33,343 nucleotides of DNA, from positions 1-33,343 of the forward strand of contig CALWBV010000016.1 in NCBI GenBank assembly GCA_944376205.1, in the 5' to 3' direction. Each line of letters begins with the position of its first letter. Position 1 is the stretch's first letter. Positions 26,121-33,343 of this stretch are shown one piece after another. Source of the DNA: an uncultured Christensenellaceae bacterium. GTDB taxonomy: Bacteria; Bacillota; Clostridia; Christensenellales; UBA3700. Below the pieces are notes generated by a model. That model worked only from the letters and a program-made list of their open reading frames with translations. It was not told where the DNA came from and did no database searches. The position numbers were made by a program, and so were the translations under genes.

Positions 26121-27629
26121 ATGAAAAATGCAATAATTTACGCAAGATATTCAAGCGAAAGACAATCTGAGCAATCCATTGAAGGTCAGCTTAGAGTATG
26201 TAATGAATTTGCCGAACGCAACGGTTTAAGAATTGTTGGAACTTATATTGACCGAGCTATGACGGGCACGAACGATCATAGAGCAGAATTTCAAAGAATG
26301 CTATCGGACAGTGATACAACTCAAGAATGGGAGATTGTTCTTGTTTATGCTCTCGATAGATTTGGAAGAAATTCAATTGAAATTGCTCTTAACAAACAAC
26401 GATTAAAAAAGAATGGGAAAATACTAATCTCGGCAACGCAGAGAACATCTCAAAATATTGACGGTTCGCAAAACCTAGATGGTATTATTCTCGAAAATGT
26501 CATGATAGGAATAGCAGAATACTATTCAGCAGAGCTTTCTCAAAAAATACGCAGAGGTCAAAACGAAAGCCGTGAAAAGGGAAACTTTATCGGTGGTAGT
26601 GTTACTTACGGATACAAGGTTATAAATAAGAAAATTGTAATTGACGATGACGATGCGGAAGTTGTACGTTATATCTTCAATCAATATGCATCCGGACTGA
26701 CAGCCAAAGAAATTATCGATATTCTACATAAAAAAGGATTATCACATAAAGGAAGACCTTTTCTTCCCAATGCGATTTATAAGATATTGAGAAACACTCG
26801 TTATGTCGGATATTACTTTTACAATGGCAAAAAGTATTCAAATGCCTTTCCGCAAATAATAACAACGGAACTATTTAAGAAAATTCAAGCGATACTTGTA
26901 AAAAACAAACTCGGTTCGCATAGCAGAGATACGGTTTTTCTCTTGAAGGGAAAACTATTTTGCGGTAATTGCGGTAAGAAGATGAATGGAGAAAGCGGAA
27001 CTTCCAATACAGGAAAAGTAAACTATTACTATAAATGTTCTACAAAGAAAAAGAAAAGCACATCATGTTCAAAAAGCACAGCGCGTAAAGACGATATAGA
27101 AAAATTAGTTTTGCAAACAACTAAGGATATTTTGAATACTCCAAAAATAGTTGAACGCATTGCCGATTCGGTTGTGGACATCCATCGCAAACGCCGTCAA
27201 GATCAATATATTCTCAATCTTTTAAGAGAAGACAGAGAGAAAAAACAAAAAGCATTAAAGAATCTTTTATCAGCTATTGAGGAAGGTATCATTACACCTA
27301 CAACAAAACAGCGTATGACAGAGCTTGAAGATGAGATAAATATACTCAACAGCAAAATACTCGAAGAAGAAAATAAAGATGCCAATTTAATTACTCGTGA
27401 ACAAATTATAGAATTCCTTACAATTTTGCCAGAGCAGGAACCACAGCTTATCATAGACACAATGATACGCAAGGTAATTTTGTATGATGACAAAATAGAT
27501 ATTCATTTTAATTTCTGTAATTCCCCTCAATCTGACGAACCCGACAACTTCCCGACCGAAGATTGTCGGGCTTATACTACCTCTTTCCAATCGAGTTTAA
27601 AATCTACAAGTCCACCAGTGAAAACCTAA
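26121..27629 (+). CDS. large serine recombinase
   Basis: 502 residues. It cuts and rejoins DNA at attachment sites through a serine nucleophile. The resolvase domain (about 1-145) starts IIYARYSSERQSEQSIEGQL; Ser11 is the expected nucleophile, and LVYALDRFGRNS (74-85) carries the conserved arginines. The recombinase domain (about 160-255) has GYKVINKKIVIDDDDAEVVR and LRNTRYVGYY. A zinc ribbon follows, with Cys281, Cys284, Cys306 and Cys316. A coiled coil (about 355-425) completes the usual plan. AGGAGG precedes the ATG. It is a second, unrelated recombinase in the island, so the island may be composite, with this gene belonging to a nested element. The flanking mosaic inverted repeat may be its site. 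Confidence 0.92.
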   Translation: MKNAIIYARYSSERQSEQSIEGQLRVCNEFAERNGLRIVGTYIDRAMTGTNDHRAEFQRMLSDSDTTQEWEIVLVYALDRFGRNSIEIALNKQRLKKNGKILISATQRTSQNIDGSQNLDGIILENVMIGIAEYYSAELSQKIRRGQNESREKGNFIGGSVTYGYKVINKKIVIDDDDAEVVRYIFNQYASGLTAKEIIDILHKKGLSHKGRPFLPNAIYKILRNTRYVGYYFYNGKKYSNAFPQIITTELFKKIQAILVKNKLGSHSRDTVFLLKGKLFCGNCGKKMNGESGTSNTGKVNYYYKCSTKKKKSTSCSKSTARKDDIEKLVLQTTKDILNTPKIVERIADSVVDIHRKRRQDQYILNLLREDREKKQKALKNLLSAIEEGIITPTTKQRMTELEDEINILNSKILEEENKDANLITREQIIEFLTILPEQEPQLIIDTMIRKVILYDDKIDIHFNFCNSPQSDEPDNFPTEDCRAYTTSFQSSLKSTSPPVKT

Positions 27630-27664
27630 ATCGAACTACTGAGTTTGGTTGAGGTTTTTATTAT
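27621..27664 (+). terminator. terminator of the serine recombinase gene
   Basis: 17-position stem with one mismatch and several G-U pairs (27621-27637 with 27642-27658), ACTG loop and a T-rich tail. The stem begins inside the last codons. Confidence 0.75.
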
Positions 27665-27754
27665 TTATCTGATAAACATTTCTATCGTATAGTCAAGTTT
27701 GAGTTTGTTTTTTCTAAATGGTACTTTTATAGATAAGTTTTTGTATTTTGTCGC

Positions 27755-27784
27755 AAAAGAAAAGCCCCGATTAATTCGGGACTT
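27755..27784 (-). terminator. terminator after the 235-residue gene
   Basis: Minus strand AAGTCCCGA/TCGGGGCTT stem (one G-U pair only on this strand) followed by TTTTC. It fits the minus-strand gene ending at 27816. Confidence 0.65.
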
Positions 27785-27815
27785 GTTTTAAGGAGGAGTG
27801 TTTTTCATTAAAATT

Positions 27816-28523
27816 TTATATAGTGATTTTATCTATTAATTCCTGTAGGCTTAATATCTTAGGGGAGTTGTCCTGCATATTCATTATTTGCACAAGAGAA
27901 TAATCTCTTAATTGCGAGTAGGTAATGTCAGTTAAGGCTTTTATATCACAATCGTTTTCGATATTGCAATTCAAAGAGTTGCAAAAGGCCGTAATTTTGG
28001 TAAGTTTTATTTCGTTGGATTCAGGAAGTAATTTTAGCGAAAACATTACAGGCGAAAAATTCGCATATACTGCTTGTCGATAGTTTTGTCCGTAAGCAAT
28101 GACGATATTGCCGTTGTATTCTGCGGGCAAGGACTGAATAGTATAACCTGCATCGCAGTCCATAAGTATGATTTTTCTTCTTGCCGTTTGTACGCAATCG
28201 TATAGAGCTTTTTCTCTGGCATGGAGTTTTATATTGTCGCACAAATCGTTTGCTATGAGCATATCGCAGATCAAATCGAGAGCTTGGTTGTATTCTATGT
28301 CCGTATTAATGCCTATGCTAAAGCCGCTAGCAAAATTTATACTTTTCAAGTATTGTATGCCGTTATGGATTTTGTGTAATTGAGCTAAGGAAAACTTGTC
28401 AAAATTAAGTTCGTCTATGAGTTTTTCTATTTCTTGGTTTGAGTGTATTTTATCTACATACACTGGGGTGTGTTTCATAAAAGGTTTATATAAGATAGAG
28501 TATTGTTGTAAATCGTAAAACAT
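27816..28523 (-). CDS. 235-residue protein of unknown function
   Basis: No family is recognised. It is a soluble, mixed alpha/beta-looking protein without signal peptide, membrane span or clear metal motif. Notable parts are IIYLMDCDAGY-like strand IILMDCDAGYTIQSLP (about 118-133), NIVIAYGQNYRQAVYANFSP and a C-terminal ISLQELI-type helix. AAAGGAG precedes the ATG. It is transcribed away from the four-gene operon that starts at 28658, with 134 bases between, an arrangement often seen when divergent genes share one regulator. Its position makes it a possible member of the same cargo system, but nothing in the sequence proves a link. Confidence 0.7.
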   Translation of the reverse strand: MFYDLQQYSILYKPFMKHTPVYVDKIHSNQEIEKLIDELNFDKFSLAQLHKIHNGIQYLKSINFASGFSIGINTDIEYNQALDLICDMLIANDLCDNIKLHAREKALYDCVQTARRKIILMDCDAGYTIQSLPAEYNGNIVIAYGQNYRQAVYANFSPVMFSLKLLPESNEIKLTKITAFCNSLNCNIENDCDIKALTDITYSQLRDYSLVQIMNMQDNSPKILSLQELIDKITI

Positions 28524-28657
28524 AAATTTTCTCCTTTAATAATGATTATTTTTTCTAATAATATCGCCTCATAGATTATGATACATCAGTCAATGTACCG
28601 ATTTTAGTATATTAAAAATATTATCATCATACAAAACGATTATATTGGAGGCAAATT

Positions 28658-29236
28658 ATGCACTTAATCGAATTGATAGAAACACGAAAAATAATTTCGA
28701 TTTTCATACAAATAATCGGATCAAACAATAACAAAAACAGCATTGTCGATATAGGTGCAGTCGTTATCGAGGGTTGGGGAAAACTAAAAGACGGTATAAA
28801 AACAGGGGTAATTCTGACTAATAAATATTCAGCTGGAGTGCATTGCCTGGATTTGTCGGTTAATGATGAGATAAGCAATGCGGCAGTAAATGATAATCAA
28901 CTTAGCGATTCTCAAGATATAAAAATTGTTTTGCAAAAATTAAAAGAATTTGTCGGGGAGGATATTTTGCTAGGGTATAATATTGAGCAGACTTGCGGTT
29001 TTTTGAATTCTTTGGGTAAGCCGTTCGGTATATTATTCAACAATAAACTTTTAGATACGCTTGCAATTGCAAAATCGATATATAAAGACAAGATAAATAG
29101 TTATAGCTTACTTGATCTCACAGAGAGGCACGGAATATCGGGTAAAACATTCTGTGCATTGGATAACGCTTGCATTACAGCTCATTTATTGGGAGAACTT
29201 GCGCTGCGTGACGATGAGGCTCATTGTAATTATTAG
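28658..29236 (+). CDS. DnaQ-like exonuclease-fold protein 1, apparently catalytically dead
   Basis: 192 residues. It follows the pattern of the DEDDh (DnaQ/epsilon) exonuclease domain: IVDIGAVVIEG (usually EIGAVxI), LGYNIEQTCGFLN (usually VGHNxxFDxxFL), LLDTLAIAKSIY, YSLLDLTERHGI and FCALDNACITAHLLGEL (usually HRALxDAxATAxLL). By my alignment the catalytic residues are changed: Asp to Phe16, Glu to Gln18, Asp to Thr112, His to Phe165 and Asp to Asn170. The fold may be kept for binding nucleic acid or protein rather than cutting. TTGGAGG precedes the ATG. It is the first gene of a four-gene operon. The fold assignment is by motif pattern only. Confidence 0.65.
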   Translation: MHLIELIETRKIISIFIQIIGSNNNKNSIVDIGAVVIEGWGKLKDGIKTGVILTNKYSAGVHCLDLSVNDEISNAAVNDNQLSDSQDIKIVLQKLKEFVGEDILLGYNIEQTCGFLNSLGKPFGILFNNKLLDTLAIAKSIYKDKINSYSLLDLTERHGISGKTFCALDNACITAHLLGELALRDDEAHCNY

Positions 29237-29260
29237 ATTAAATAAATTAAGGAGAAATAT

Positions 29261-29998
29261 ATGGAAGATTTTAAGAATAAAAGTTATGTAATAATGGGCT
29301 TTGCCACAATAGACGGTTTTTATGACAAAATAAAAAGAAAAGTAGTCCGTCTCGCTAAAGAAGAGATAATTGAAGTGTCGGCAGTAAAAATAGAAAAAGG
29401 AAAAATAAAGGAATATTTTAATTCTTTTGTTTCAATAGACGGATATGATGCTCACGATATTGAGTTTGACGATTTTCGCATAAATTCGTATTATGCAGAT
29501 GCCGTACATCTAATCGGAGCACCGAATTTTGAATATATAGCAAAAAGGCTGTTTGATTTTATTGGACAAAGTATCATTGTAAATACATCATTCATAACTA
29601 AAGAAGCTTTCAAAATTTTCAAAGAAAAAGCGCAAAGTTTAGGTTATGTGTTCAACAACAATACATTAGATATAGATGATATTTATACTGCAAAAATATT
29701 AAAAGATATGATTGAAGAAAGTGGTGAAAAGTTTGAAAGTTTAACAATTTTACAGCTTGCACAAAAGATGAAAACCGATAAAAATATGTGGGCAGAGATT
29801 TTTGCCGACAATGATATATTTTTTGATCCCGATAGCGAAGTGAATGAGTTGAAAGGCAGGAACGATCCTTTGAGCTGGGCACTTGCTTTTGCAAGGTTGT
29901 TTATTAAGATCAACGATTGCGAAGAAGAGGCAATGGATATTGACGAATCAATGTTTGAAGAAATAAAAGATGTTGATAATAATATGAATATGTTATAA
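29261..29998 (+). CDS. DnaQ-like exonuclease-fold protein 2, apparently catalytically dead
   Basis: 245 residues, 24 bases after its likely paralogue, with AAGGAG. The pattern again fits a DnaQ-type domain: SYVIMGFATIDG (usually YVVxDxETTG), EEIIEVSAVKIEKGKI, LIGAPNFEYIAKRLFDFIG, then IIVNTSFITKEAFKIF, LDIDDIYTAKIL and DPLSWALAFARLFIKI. By eye the active-site positions read Gly13, Ala15, Thr113, Asn201 and Trp206 in place of D, E, D, H and D. An acidic tail (about 218-245) ends the protein. Two adjacent proteins losing the same residues argues for a structural or sensing job. I cannot exclude that the second half is unrelated to the fold. Confidence 0.6.
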   Translation: MEDFKNKSYVIMGFATIDGFYDKIKRKVVRLAKEEIIEVSAVKIEKGKIKEYFNSFVSIDGYDAHDIEFDDFRINSYYADAVHLIGAPNFEYIAKRLFDFIGQSIIVNTSFITKEAFKIFKEKAQSLGYVFNNNTLDIDDIYTAKILKDMIEESGEKFESLTILQLAQKMKTDKNMWAEIFADNDIFFDPDSEVNELKGRNDPLSWALAFARLFIKINDCEEEAMDIDESMFEEIKDVDNNMNML

Positions 29999-30071
29999 TT
30001 TTATAACCTTTAGGTGGACAAATATTTATATACCTGATAGAATATAGAAAAGCAATTCTAAGGAGAAAAAT

Positions 30072-30860
30072 ATGAACAATAGAATTTTTGAAATAGTAAA
30101 TGATGATGAGCTAAAACAACAATATCAACAATTAATAAAAGCAGTTAACGACTTCAATAAAAACAAAACGAAAAGGCTAACAATTTGTCCAACGATGGCA
30201 GGCTCGGAGAATGCAGAAATTATGATAGTAGGAAGAGCTATCAACGGATGGTGTCCTATAAAGCGAGTTTGTGACGATAATGACGATAATACCGAATCAG
30301 TGCAGAAACAAATTCTTGAAATGGTGAATAGATGCGGTAAATGCAACTTGGATTGGGTTGTCGGCAAAAATTATTATAACAAATGCCAAGAGAATAATTG
30401 TCCGTATGCTATTAAGCAAAAGAATGAAGACAAGAGAGAAAAAAAATCGGCTTTTTGGAGATTTGCCAAACTTATTGTAAAGAAATATTTTGAAAACAAA
30501 AAGAAAGAATTCATAGAAGGCGAATGGCAAAAAGAAATTATTTGGACAAATTTGTATAAGGCATCTTATGAAGACGGGGGCAATCCGAAAGGGTTTTACA
30601 ATGCTCAAAAAAACATGTGCGATGACATGCTAAAAAGGGAGATTAAACTTTATCAGCCCGAAGCTATATTTTTTATTACAGAAACAAATCATAGAACAAA
30701 TAACAAAGAAATTGATTTTAGTTGGTTTGTTGAACAAGATTTTCCAAATACATACGAATTGTTAAGGGACAATAATTGCAAATGCAAGGTTTATGTTACA
30801 AAAAGACCTGAATGTAGAAAGATAGAAGAAGTGTATAATGAGAAAAAAAGCCTCAACTAA
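30072..30860 (+). CDS. uracil-DNA-glycosylase-like fold protein (tentative)
   Basis: 262 residues, AAGGAG upstream, 73 bases after the previous gene. The N-terminal part AEIMIVGRAINGW (48-60) resembles the first motif region of the UDG superfamily. IIWTNLYKASYEDGGNP (156-172), with a following helix and YQPEAIFFITE (194-204), fits the later strands of that fold. Between them is a Cys-rich stretch, RCGKCNLDW to NKCQENNCPY (Cys88, 91, 105 and 110), that could bind zinc or an iron-sulfur cluster. The usual catalytic motifs are not plainly present, so a DNA repair activity cannot be claimed. In this operon it may recognise modified or foreign DNA, which is speculation. Confidence 0.5.
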   Translation: MNNRIFEIVNDDELKQQYQQLIKAVNDFNKNKTKRLTICPTMAGSENAEIMIVGRAINGWCPIKRVCDDNDDNTESVQKQILEMVNRCGKCNLDWVVGKNYYNKCQENNCPYAIKQKNEDKREKKSAFWRFAKLIVKKYFENKKKEFIEGEWQKEIIWTNLYKASYEDGGNPKGFYNAQKNMCDDMLKREIKLYQPEAIFFITETNHRTNNKEIDFSWFVEQDFPNTYELLRDNNCKCKVYVTKRPECRKIEEVYNEKKSLN

Positions 30861-30903
30861 TAAGATATTGATAGCCGATAGTAAAAATAATACGGAGTAA
30901 ACT

Positions 30904-31878
30904 ATGCTAGAGCCTAAAAAACTTGCACTTATCAGAATTTTGCAAATACTTCAAGAAAAGAGCGACCCAAACCATGCTTTTACGCAAGAAGACATAGCTA
31001 CTTATCTCAATAAGGATTACGGTATAGAGATAGAGAGAAAGGCTATTGCCCGTAATTTGTCATTACTAAAAGAAGCGGGGTATGACATAGAAAGTACTCG
31101 CAACGGCTCATATCTTGCAAGCAGAGATTTCGAAGATTGCGAATTAAGGCTGTTGATAGACGGCGTTTTGTCAAGCAGATATATCAATGCAAAACACTCA
31201 AAAGACTTAATAGAAAAGTTATGCAAACTTTCAAACGAGCAATTCAAAAGTAACGTAAAAAACATATACAGTGTAAATGAGTGGAGTAAAAGCAAAAGCG
31301 TTGATTTATTCTATAATATAGATGTTATAGATGAAGCAATCGAAAAGAATAGGCAAATTACTTTTGATTACAACAAATACGGTATTGATAAAAAACTGTA
31401 CAAATCGGCATCGCATACAGTAAGTCCATATCAGCTTATTCTGCACAATCAGAGATATTTTTTGATGGCACTCAATGAAAAGCGGGGAGATATTGTATAT
31501 TACAGAATGGACAGAATCACGAATATTTGTCTATCGGATACTCCGCTAACTTCCTTAAAGTCTATAAAAGGCTATGAGGCGGGGATAGATTACAGGCGAT
31601 TTTCATCGTCTTTGCCTTATATGTTTTCAGACGAAGTGCAGAAGATTTCATTCAAAGCACCCGAATGGATGTCTGACCAGATAGTAGATTGGTTCGGGTT
31701 CGATTTTAAAGTCGAAAGAGCTAATGACGGAGAATGTATATTCAATATCAATGCCAGTCCCAAAGCAATGGAATATTGGGCAATGCAATATCTCAATTAT
31801 GTTGAAGTATTACAACCAACTGAACTTAGAGAAAAGATAAAAAGCAATATACAGTCGGCTTTGAACAAGTATAACTAA
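30904..31878 (+). CDS. WYL-domain transcriptional regulator
   Basis: 324 residues. A winged-helix HTH opens the protein (about 1-75: FTQEDIATYLNKDYGIEIER, KAIARNLSLLKEAGYDIEST). The WYL domain follows (about 138-225) with the recognisable SPYQLILHNQRYFLMAL and VYYRMDRITNI. The C-terminal WCX-like extension (about 245-320) has KISFKAPEWMSDQIVDWF. Family members bind a nucleic-acid-derived or nucleotide ligand through the WYL domain and often control phage-defence or DNA-damage genes (established for BrxR/CapW-type regulators). GGAG precedes the ATG, and it is the last gene of the operon, 43 bases after the UDG-like gene. It probably regulates this operon and perhaps the divergent 235-residue gene. 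Confidence 0.87.
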   Translation: MLEPKKLALIRILQILQEKSDPNHAFTQEDIATYLNKDYGIEIERKAIARNLSLLKEAGYDIESTRNGSYLASRDFEDCELRLLIDGVLSSRYINAKHSKDLIEKLCKLSNEQFKSNVKNIYSVNEWSKSKSVDLFYNIDVIDEAIEKNRQITFDYNKYGIDKKLYKSASHTVSPYQLILHNQRYFLMALNEKRGDIVYYRMDRITNICLSDTPLTSLKSIKGYEAGIDYRRFSSSLPYMFSDEVQKISFKAPEWMSDQIVDWFGFDFKVERANDGECIFNINASPKAMEYWAMQYLNYVEVLQPTELREKIKSNIQSALNKYN

Positions 31879-32040
31879 ATTTGGAGCAAATCAAATCTAA
31901 TCAAAAGATGACAAGTCATATGGAAATTTATTAAAAAGATTTTATGTACCTGATTATTGAACATAATTTGTGAATATAAAAAATGATAATTAGCGAGCAT
32001 TATTAAGATATATGGATAAGGGAATTCGATTTTCTATTAT

Positions 32041-32052
32041 TCAGCTCCATCA
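32041..32052 (+). other. probable attR (imperfect copy of the ssrA 3' end)
   Basis: TCAGCTCCATCA repeats the ssrA terminal TCAGCTCCACCA in the same orientation with one difference. A terminator-like hairpin begins three bases later, exactly what would stand after an intact ssrA gene before integration. Confidence 0.5.
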
Positions 32053-32054
32053 AT

Positions 32055-32087
32055 CTCGCTGCCCGACAAGGGGGCGAGTGTTTTTTT
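32055..32087 (+). terminator. terminator, possibly the original ssrA terminator
   Basis: CTCGC pairs with GCGAG (32055-32059 with 32074-32078), with an inner CCC/GGG stem, then TG and a run of seven T. It is 177 bases after the WYL gene but only three after the candidate attR. Confidence 0.65.
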
Positions 32088-32220
32088 GTTCAAAATACTC
32101 GGCTTATAATATCGGGAATAATTTCAATTTAATAAATTTATATGTTGTCTAAAGAGATAAAAAACAGATTTCAAAGTTTTGGTTTAGAGAGACATAATTC
32201 TTATATTTTGCGGGGAGTGA

Positions 32221-32249
32221 TTGAAAAAGCCTAAAAGTTGTGATATAAT
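32221..32249 (+). promoter_or_regulatory. promoter of the Sel1-repeat gene
   Basis: TTGAAA at 32221-32226, 17-base spacer, TATAAT at 32244-32249 with an extended TGA. It implies a leader of about 150 bases, which includes possible stems GTCGGT/ACCGAC and GCCGC/GCGGC; the latter is just before the ribosome binding site. No known riboswitch is recognised. Confidence 0.72.
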
Positions 32250-32406
32250 CAACTATTATGTGGAGCAAAAATAGGGAGTCGGTTGAGGGGACTTCGGCTG
32301 GCAATATTTTTTGTGACCGACAATAAAGACAAGACGGTTTTAAAGAAACAGTCTGTAAAAATTAAACAGATGAAAAAGCCGCTTTACTGCGGCACGGGAG
32401 AATAAA

Positions 32407-33234
32407 ATGGCAGAAGATCTATATGATAAAGCAGTGAAATATTATAATAACAAAGAGTATGAAAAAGCTTTCGAATTGTTTTTGCAGTCTGCCGAACATG
32501 GGTATGCGGATGCGCAAAATAATTTAGGATACATGTACGAATCTGGACAAGGCGTGGCTCAAGATTATGTGAAAGCTGCGGAGTGGTACAGAAAGTCTGC
32601 CGAGCAAGGGGATTCCACAGCGCAATGTAATTTAGGATATTTGTACCATTATGGTAAAGGTGTAGAGCAAGATTATGCAAAAGCGGTCAAGTGGTATAAA
32701 AAGTCTGCTGCGCAGGGTCATGTTATAGCACAATGCAATTTAGGGTATATGTATGCACACGGCAAAGGAGTGGCTCAAGATTATGCCAAAGCAGTCAAGT
32801 GGTACAAGAAGTCTGCCGAGCGAGGTGATGCTAATGCGCAATGCAATTTAGGATATATGTATGATAGTGGCAAAGGCATAAAGCAAGATTATGCAAAAGC
32901 GACAGAGTGGTATAGAAAGTCCGCTGTGCAGGGGCATGTCATAGCACAATGCAATTTAGGAAATATGTACGAAAACGGTCAAGGAGTGAAGCAAGATTAT
33001 ACCAAGGCGGTAGGATGGTACAGAAAGTCCGCCGAGCAGGGGGATGAGGATGCGCAAAAGAATTTGCTGCGCATGTACGCTGACGGCAATATGGAGACTC
33101 AAGATTACGAAACTTTGAGTCAGTGGTACAAAGAATTTACCGAGACAAAGGACAAAGCGGAAAAGACAGATAAAGAAAAAGATATATCGGACAAAGCAAA
33201 CGATGACGAAGAAATCGTTTATTCAAAGAATTGA
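32407..33234 (+). CDS. Sel1-repeat (TPR-like) protein with YSKN tail
   Basis: 275 residues. After a first helix pair (YDKAVKYYNNKEYEKAFELF) come about six Sel1 repeats of 36 residues. They follow A-Q-x-N-L-G-Y-M-Y-x-x-G-x-G-V-x-Q-D-Y-x-K-A-x-x-W-Y-x-K-S-A-x-x-G, a solenoid used for protein binding. A charged linker (TKDKAEKTDKEKDISDKAND) leads to the tail DDEEIVYSKN, the same ending as the LRR proteins at 10720-14069. There is no signal peptide, so it is probably cytoplasmic unless the tail is a targeting signal. GGGAG precedes the ATG. A second copy begins 57 bases after its stop. Function unknown. Confidence 0.88.
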   Translation: MAEDLYDKAVKYYNNKEYEKAFELFLQSAEHGYADAQNNLGYMYESGQGVAQDYVKAAEWYRKSAEQGDSTAQCNLGYLYHYGKGVEQDYAKAVKWYKKSAAQGHVIAQCNLGYMYAHGKGVAQDYAKAVKWYKKSAERGDANAQCNLGYMYDSGKGIKQDYAKATEWYRKSAVQGHVIAQCNLGNMYENGQGVKQDYTKAVGWYRKSAEQGDEDAQKNLLRMYADGNMETQDYETLSQWYKEFTETKDKAEKTDKEKDISDKANDDEEIVYSKN

Positions 33235-33266
33235 GATTAAATAGTATTGAGTGCGAAAAACACATT

Positions 33267-33343
33267 TTTACTGCGGCACGGGAGAATAAAATGGCAGAAG
33301 ATCTATATGATAAAGCAGTGAAATATTATAATAACAAAGAGTA
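33267..33343 (+). repeat. 77-base exact repeat of 32383-32459
   Basis: Covers the ribosome binding site region and the first codons of the Sel1 gene, identical to the window's end, so the repeat may continue further. Confidence 0.95.
33291..33343 (+). CDS. second Sel1-repeat gene, start only (cut by the window end)
   Basis: The ATG at 33291 and the first 17 codons are identical in DNA to the start of the gene at 32407, as is the GGGAG ribosome binding site. It begins 57 bases after the stop of the first copy, with no terminator between, so it is likely cotranscribed. The left arm of the hairpin that precedes the first copy's ribosome binding site is missing here. The rest of the gene, including whether it also ends in YSKN, lies outside the window. 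Confidence 0.85.
   Translation, partial: MAEDLYDKAVKYYNNKE

Larger units (their letters stand above)
31879..32220. other. gene-free stretch holding the probable right island boundary
   Basis: No gene is seen. It contains the candidate attR and the hairpin described separately; the rest is AT-rich and featureless to my reading. Confidence 0.5.

Noticed and set aside
27611..27620. AGTCCACCAG at the end of the serine recombinase as an alternative island end
   Set aside because: Only seven bases match the ssrA terminus, and the sequence is coding; the copy at 32041 is longer and followed by a terminator.

Overview
The window looks like chromosome of a low-to-moderate GC Firmicute, most likely an uncultured gut Clostridia (inference from gene families, strong AAGGAGG ribosome binding sites, near-consensus sigma-A promoters and many T-tailed terminators; the genus cannot be fixed by eye). 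No ribosomal RNA, tRNA or CRISPR array was seen. One tmRNA gene (ssrA) is present and is the landmark of the window.

Left chromosomal part (1-18833). After a gene-free stretch with a degenerate repeat come a GH2 beta-galactosidase (+), then a minus-strand run of a RadC-like protein, a secreted trypsin-like lipoprotein, a small membrane protein and diaminopimelate decarboxylase. A small HTH regulator with a repeated palindrome upstream, a small lipoprotein and an AGCS-type amino-acid:cation symporter follow. Next is an operon of three tandem BspA-type leucine-rich-repeat proteins without signal peptides, a GH18-like lipoprotein, a MATE exporter, a flavodoxin and ssrA.

Genomic island (about 18834 to about 32052). 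The DNA after the ssrA 3' end has the content of an integrative element: a sigma-like regulator, an InlB-repeat lipoprotein, a tyrosine integrase, an HUH-type Rep with its small upstream genes, and a large serine recombinase. Its cargo is a four-gene plus-strand operon: two DnaQ-fold exonuclease-like proteins whose catalytic residues all appear substituted, a UDG-like protein and a WYL regulator. A gene of unknown function lies divergently upstream. A 12-bp imperfect copy of the ssrA 3' end sits at 32041-32052, directly followed by a terminator-like hairpin. I read it as the likely attR plus the displaced original ssrA terminator.

Right chromosomal part (32053-33343). A Sel1-repeat gene and the start of a near-identical tandem copy.

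The most unusual signal is a shared C-terminal tail. All three LRR proteins and the unrelated Sel1-repeat protein end in an acidic stretch followed by I-x-Y-S-K-N, and the LRR and Sel1 genes encode it with different synonymous codons. The third LRR protein also has an internal, decayed version where two LRR units appear to have fused. Other items worth following are the apparently dead exonuclease-fold cargo operon, an attenuator-like leader with an overlapping 30-codon ORF upstream of the rep operon, and three large structured inverted repeats in the island.
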